This document shows, in pieces, positions 60,987 through 64,000 of a stretch of 64,000 nucleotides of DNA; positions within the stretch are counted from its first letter, which is position 1; each line of letters starts with the position of its first letter. The stretch covers positions 1 through 64,000 of the forward strand of contig NZ_QQTY01000007.1 of NCBI RefSeq assembly GCF_003670115.1. The letters run 5' to 3'. The translations under genes were made by a program, and so were the position numbers. The stretch comes from Natronorubrum halophilum (lineage in GTDB: Archaea > Halobacteriota > Halobacteria > Halobacteriales > Natrialbaceae). The notes below the pieces were generated by a model. The model saw only the letters and a program-made list of their open reading frames with translations, did no database searches and was not told where the DNA came from.

Positions 60987-61340
60987 TCAGTCTAGTCCGA
61001 GACTCAGTTTCAACGCTTCGTCCACCGCCTCCATCGTCTCGGCGTCGAGACTTCCGACTACCGAGTGAATCCGCTTTTCGATGGACACGACACGAACTTG
61101 GTCGAGACGAACGGACGAATCCTTCTCGAACGGCGACTCCGCCGCTTCAACGAGTACCTCGAAGGGATAGCCTCGATATGTTCCCGTTGCGGGCGCGACG
61201 ATGGTCGTACTAGAATTTTCGTTTCCGATATCGTTCTGTAAGACCACCGCTGGTCGTGTCTTCTTCATTTCGTGGCCCTTGGCGGGGTCCAGTCGGACGA
61301 CAACGACGTCTCCGCGCCGAACTTCCGATTCCTCGCTCAT
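60987..61340 (-). CDS. mazF: MazF/PemK-type toxin (mRNA interferase)
   Basis: A 117-aa protein of the MazF fold. VRRGDVVVVRLDPAKGHEM opens the barrel, KKTRPAVVLQND (residues about 27-38) is the catalytic-site segment with the conserved R, and TIVAPATGTYRG (near 48) follows. It cleaves RNA when freed from its antitoxin. Its ATG overlaps the upstream antitoxin stop by 4 bp (ATGA), as is usual for toxin-antitoxin pairs. A TGA ends the gene, but the frame continues in the same register (60867-60983). Whether the toxin is active cannot be judged from sequence. Confidence 0.9.
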   Translation of the reverse strand: MSEESEVRRGDVVVVRLDPAKGHEMKKTRPAVVLQNDIGNENSSTTIVAPATGTYRGYPFEVLVEAAESPFEKDSSVRLDQVRVVSIEKRIHSVVGSLDAETMEAVDEALKLSLGLD

Positions 61341-61576
61341 TCATTCAGTCCGTCCCATACCTCATCCGACACTCCGTTCCATTCTTCGGCCAGTTCCTCT
61401 GCGCCCTCTGAAGCCTCGCGGTACGCAGCGGCGAGTTCGTCCTCGTCAGGGTGGTCGGATTCCACGTCGACGACGGCGACGGTCACACGCTTGTTCGCGT
61501 ACTCCGTTCCGAGATAGATTCGACCTCGGTCATCGGTCTCGTTGGTCTGTAGGTCCCGAGCATCGACTTTCGTCAT
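61337..61576 (-). CDS. Antitoxin paired with the MazF-type toxin
   Basis: A 79-aa protein. The N-terminal 45 residues form a small strand-rich segment (DDRGRIYLGTEYANKRVTVA), which suits an AbrB-like DNA-binding and autoregulatory fold. The C-terminal half is acidic and helical and probably wraps the toxin. It overlaps the toxin gene by 4 bp. Antitoxin before toxin is the usual order. The exact family is not certain. Confidence 0.78.
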   Translation of the reverse strand: MTKVDARDLQTNETDDRGRIYLGTEYANKRVTVAVVDVESDHPDEDELAAAYREASEGAEELAEEWNGVSDEVWDGLNE

Positions 61577-61882
61577 GTTGTCGACTTGGAGCTATTGCTG
61601 AATAAGTGTTACCCACTATTACCCACGATAAATCTGTTCCGTGACTTGTACCATGGGTTCCATCTACCTGAACACGGTCGATCTGCTCGAGAGCAGATAT
61701 GCCCTAAAGCACACGTATTAGGCCTTCTACCCCCGAAGTAGTACTCTACAATTCGTTCTGAGTGATTCGTTGTCTTCGGTCGGAGCCGATGAGCAGCGTT
61801 TCAGTTGTTACTTTAGTGGTCAGTTCTTGCTGCTGTGCCCCCATCCAAAGACACAAGATTCTGTGTGTACATAGTTTTCTGT
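61577..61882. other. Intergenic between two toxin-antitoxin modules
   Basis: The divergent promoters of the MazF-type (minus) and VapBC-type (plus) modules must lie here; TATTACCC-rich and AT-rich runs occur at about 61605-61640. No gene seen. Confidence 0.5.
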
Positions 61883-62113
61883 ATGCCCAGTATCACCGTT
61901 AATGTCGATGACGACCTCAAAGACCGAATGGAGCAACATCCGGAGATCAACTGGAGCGAGGTCACCCGCCAGGCTATCCAGGAGAAGATCGAGACGCTCG
62001 ACGTGATGGACGAACTCACGTCTGGAAGCCAACTCACTGAAAGCGACGTCACGGAGATCGCCAACAAGATCAACGAGAGCGCACACGACCGCGTCGAAGA
62101 GAAGTTGGAGTAG
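61883..62113 (+). CDS. Ribbon-helix-helix antitoxin (VapB type)
   Basis: A 76-aa protein. Its N-terminus is a ribbon-helix-helix: strand PSITVNVDDDL, helix KDRMEQHPEINWSEVTRQAIQ (seen as WSEVTRQAIQEKI). The C-terminal half is a helical, acidic tail that would block the toxin. ATG at 61883 is chosen because the RHH strand starts there; an upstream extension of 16 codons is unlike the family. It ends 8 bp before the vapC start. Confidence 0.88.
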   Translation: MPSITVNVDDDLKDRMEQHPEINWSEVTRQAIQEKIETLDVMDELTSGSQLTESDVTEIANKINESAHDRVEEKLE

Positions 62114-62121
62114 TCCAGACG

Positions 62122-62538
62122 ATGAAGTTGGTCGTCGACGCTAACGTCGTCATCTCCGCGCTCATCGCCGACTCGAAAACCCGCGAACTCATCGTTACGC
62201 TCGAACCGGAGCTCCTGACACCCGAGTTCGTCCACGACGAAATCGAGAACTACACCGGTTTGATCGTCGAGAAATCCGGTATGAATCCGGAACGGGTCTT
62301 GCAGTTCGTCGACCTTCTGTTCCAGTATATCGAGACCGTTCCCGCCGAGGAGTTCTACCCACACATCGAGGAGGCCGAAGCAGCGATCGGTGAGACCGAT
62401 CCCGACGACGTGCTGTACGTCGCGTGTGCGCTCGCCGGTGGCGCGAACATTTGGAGCGACGACACAGATTTCGATGAGCAAGATGTCGTCGAGACGCATT
62501 CGATGACCGACGTGATCGACTCGTTCGACACGCGCTAA
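62122..62538 (+). CDS. PIN-domain toxin (VapC type)
   Basis: A 138-aa PIN-domain ribonuclease. The metal-binding acidic residues are in place: D6 (VVDANVVISALI), E near residue 40 (HDEIENY), D near residue 94 (GETDPDDVLYVACALA) and D near 114 (IWSDDTDF). This fits the large PIN family of toxins that cleave RNA. It lies directly after the RHH antitoxin gene and is co-transcribed with it. Confidence 0.92.
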   Translation: MKLVVDANVVISALIADSKTRELIVTLEPELLTPEFVHDEIENYTGLIVEKSGMNPERVLQFVDLLFQYIETVPAEEFYPHIEEAEAAIGETDPDDVLYVACALAGGANIWSDDTDFDEQDVVETHSMTDVIDSFDTR

Positions 62539-62742
62539 CTGACCGGTACTTTACTAACGTGTACGGGGTCGTGGTTGTCGTACCGTTGGTGTAGTCGGGT
62601 AACTATTCTGTTCCGATCTCTCACTCGAGGAAGGGGTGGATATGAAGGGGTATCCTGTGGAAGTCGTACTATCGGAAAGATTAACTAACGACGGACGTAT
62701 CGGTTACGGTGAGAATAGACCTAAAGAACGTGACAGTACGCT

Positions 62743-63582
62743 ATGAACGATCACATCTCACGCCGCCGGTTTCTTGGAGCCAGTGCAGCAGTTACAGGAA
62801 TTTCTCTAACAAGTCTCGGGAGTTTTTATTCGGCGGCCGCCGCAAGCGATGAGGTCCACGGCTTCGAAGCGAGCGGGATAGCGGGCGAAACCGCGATACT
62901 TCCCTACCGACTATTCAAGCCCGACGACTATCGAGATGGCCGGCAGTTCCCGCTCGTACTTACTCTCCATGGAGCCGGGAAGCGCGGAACCAACAACAAA
63001 ATCCAGGTCTATAACAACGCGCTGATCTACTCTGATAGCCGAGTTCAATCGTTCCAGCCGACGTTCGTCGTCTCGCCACAGTGTCCCGACGGGAAGTCGT
63101 GGGTCGACGTCACTGGTTGGAATGAAGGAGCTCGCCCGCTTCGAGAGATGACGGACCCGATGGCGACGGTAGTCGAATTGCTCGATGATCTCATCGAGAC
63201 CTATCCGATTGACCCGGACCGGCAACATGTGGCTGGCTATTCGATGGGTGGGTACGGCACGTGGGATCTCATTTCGCGGTTCCCGGACCGGTTCGAGGCC
63301 GCAACGCCAATGTCGGGCGGTGGCGTCCCAGAACGCGCCGCAGAACTCGATGATGTCCGCGTGTGGGCGTTCCACGGCGAAGACGACCCGATAGTCCCCG
63401 TGAGAGGCACGCGAGAGAAGATCCGGGCCATGCAAGATGCCGGCCTCGAGCCCAAGTACACCGAGTTCACGGGTGTCGGACATACGGCGGATCCGGCACT
63501 CCGGACGGATGGACTCGCGGAATGGATGCTCCGAGATCCGGAAACGCCGCCAATCGCTCCACAGACGGGCATTGATAGCTAG
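62743..63582 (+). CDS. Tat-exported alpha/beta hydrolase (esterase)
   Basis: A 279-aa secreted esterase. A Tat signal, SRRRFLGASAAVTGISLTSL (residues about 6-26), leads to an alpha/beta hydrolase domain. LTLHGAGKRG near residue 76 is the oxyanion-hole segment, GYSMGG near residue 167 holds the catalytic serine, and HGEDDP near residue 210 and GVGH near residue 246 supply the acid and histidine. Similar to predicted esterases of the LpqC/PHB-depolymerase-like type. It is probably an extracellular or surface ester hydrolase. Single gene with an independent promoter (ATTAACTAAC near 62680). Confidence 0.9.
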   Translation: MNDHISRRRFLGASAAVTGISLTSLGSFYSAAAASDEVHGFEASGIAGETAILPYRLFKPDDYRDGRQFPLVLTLHGAGKRGTNNKIQVYNNALIYSDSRVQSFQPTFVVSPQCPDGKSWVDVTGWNEGARPLREMTDPMATVVELLDDLIETYPIDPDRQHVAGYSMGGYGTWDLISRFPDRFEAATPMSGGGVPERAAELDDVRVWAFHGEDDPIVPVRGTREKIRAMQDAGLEPKYTEFTGVGHTADPALRTDGLAEWMLRDPETPPIAPQTGIDS

Positions 63583-63670
63583 CTTTCGCCGTGGTGACGT
63601 CTACAGCCGGCGCGACAGGTTCGTGCTTCACTGACGATGTACCGCGATCCGTGTTGGACGACTATACCAG

Positions 63671-63961
63671 CTACTGTCCTCCCTGGTACTGCTCTCTGGA
63701 TATCGTATACCGGTGATGATCGACGACGTCTCCACCGAGACGAACTGTCGAGTTCCGAATGATCCCGTCGTATTGGCCGCCGTTCGTTTCGACGTACGTT
63801 TCGACGGCGCGCCGTGATTTCTCGTTCCCGTCTTCTACGGGTACCGCGACGAGATCGAGCGAGAGTCGCTCGAATGCGAGTCGACCATCGCGTGCGCGCT
63901 CCGCGGAGTATCCTCGGCCACAGAACTGTTTCCGTAGCCAGATCGCGGGTTTCCCGGTCAT
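63671..63961 (-). pseudogene. N-terminally truncated GNAT acetyltransferase
   Basis: The 96 residues match the C-terminal half of haloarchaeal RimJ/RimL-like acetyltransferases: WLRKQFCGRGYSAERA (the acetyl-CoA loop), FERLSLDLVAVPVEDGNEKS, then DVVDHHRYTISREQYQ. The N-terminal half is missing: an in-frame stop (TAG) lies three codons upstream of the ATG at 63961. As the window ends at 64000, upstream coding remains may exist outside. It is likely a pseudogene. Confidence 0.65.
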
Positions 63962-64000
63962 CGTCTCCTAATCGACGATGAGTCCTCCCGACCCAGCAAT

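Overview
The window is chromosomal DNA of a halophilic archaeon (class Halobacteria). The evidence is high GC with strongly GC-biased third codon positions, very acidic proteins, a TFB-type transcription factor, HTH-10 (bacterio-opsin activator type) regulators, GTG starts with 4-bp ATGA/GTGA gene overlaps, leaderless promoters, and several small protein families known mainly from haloarchaea. The gene content suggests a Natrialbales-like genome, but I cannot fix the genus. I see no rRNA, tRNA or CRISPR array.

Region 1 (1-10.7 kb) is accessory DNA. A tightly overlapping operon of small zinc-finger proteins ends in a large winged-helix protein (102-3365) and starts at a TATA box followed by a perfect 10-bp inverted repeat. 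An AT-rich island follows (about 3.7-6.7 kb), with a small membrane protein, an HTH protein and an MtaD-type deaminase. Its first part is bracketed by two direct copies of a 42-bp sequence (38/42 identical), each preceded by GC-rich hairpins and an AAAAATTA run. A PhiH1-type repressor and a second chain of overlapping genes follow (6.75-9.2 kb), then an extra TFB.

Region 2 (11-51 kb) is a large cell-surface and glycan region. It holds two exported beta-helix-like proteins plus relics of the same family, a glycosyltransferase, a DUF354 protein, a polysaccharide deacetylase, a Gfo/Idh/MocA dehydrogenase, a DUF362 protein, a sugar epimerase, an ATP-grasp ligase, a PP-loop (QueC-like) enzyme, two alkaline-phosphatase-superfamily proteins, two GNAT/FemAB-type acyltransferases, a CaiB-type CoA transferase, a DegT-like aminotransferase and a polytopic membrane protein. 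GlmS and a GlmU-like nucleotidyltransferase can supply UDP-GlcNAc. Six of the promoters in this region carry the same octamer, ATAACAAA, in the same orientation. A 576-bp element with terminal inverted repeats and an 8-bp target duplication sits inside the region (31004-31579).

Region 3 (50-54 kb) is the most striking part. A divergently placed HerA/FtsK-like ATPase and a ParA ATPase with a ribbon-helix-helix-like partner gene flank about 850 bp of non-coding DNA. That DNA is built from 9-bp units (consensus GTSTACACY), most of them kept in one 9-bp register from end to end. I read this as an undescribed haloarchaeal partition locus with its centromere.

Region 4 (54-64 kb) holds housekeeping and defence-type genes: an XPB-like helicase, a Cdc48-type AAA ATPase, small conserved haloarchaeal proteins, archaeal shikimate kinase with chorismate mutase, two toxin-antitoxin modules (MazF type and VapBC type), a Tat-exported esterase and an N-terminally truncated GNAT gene at the window end.
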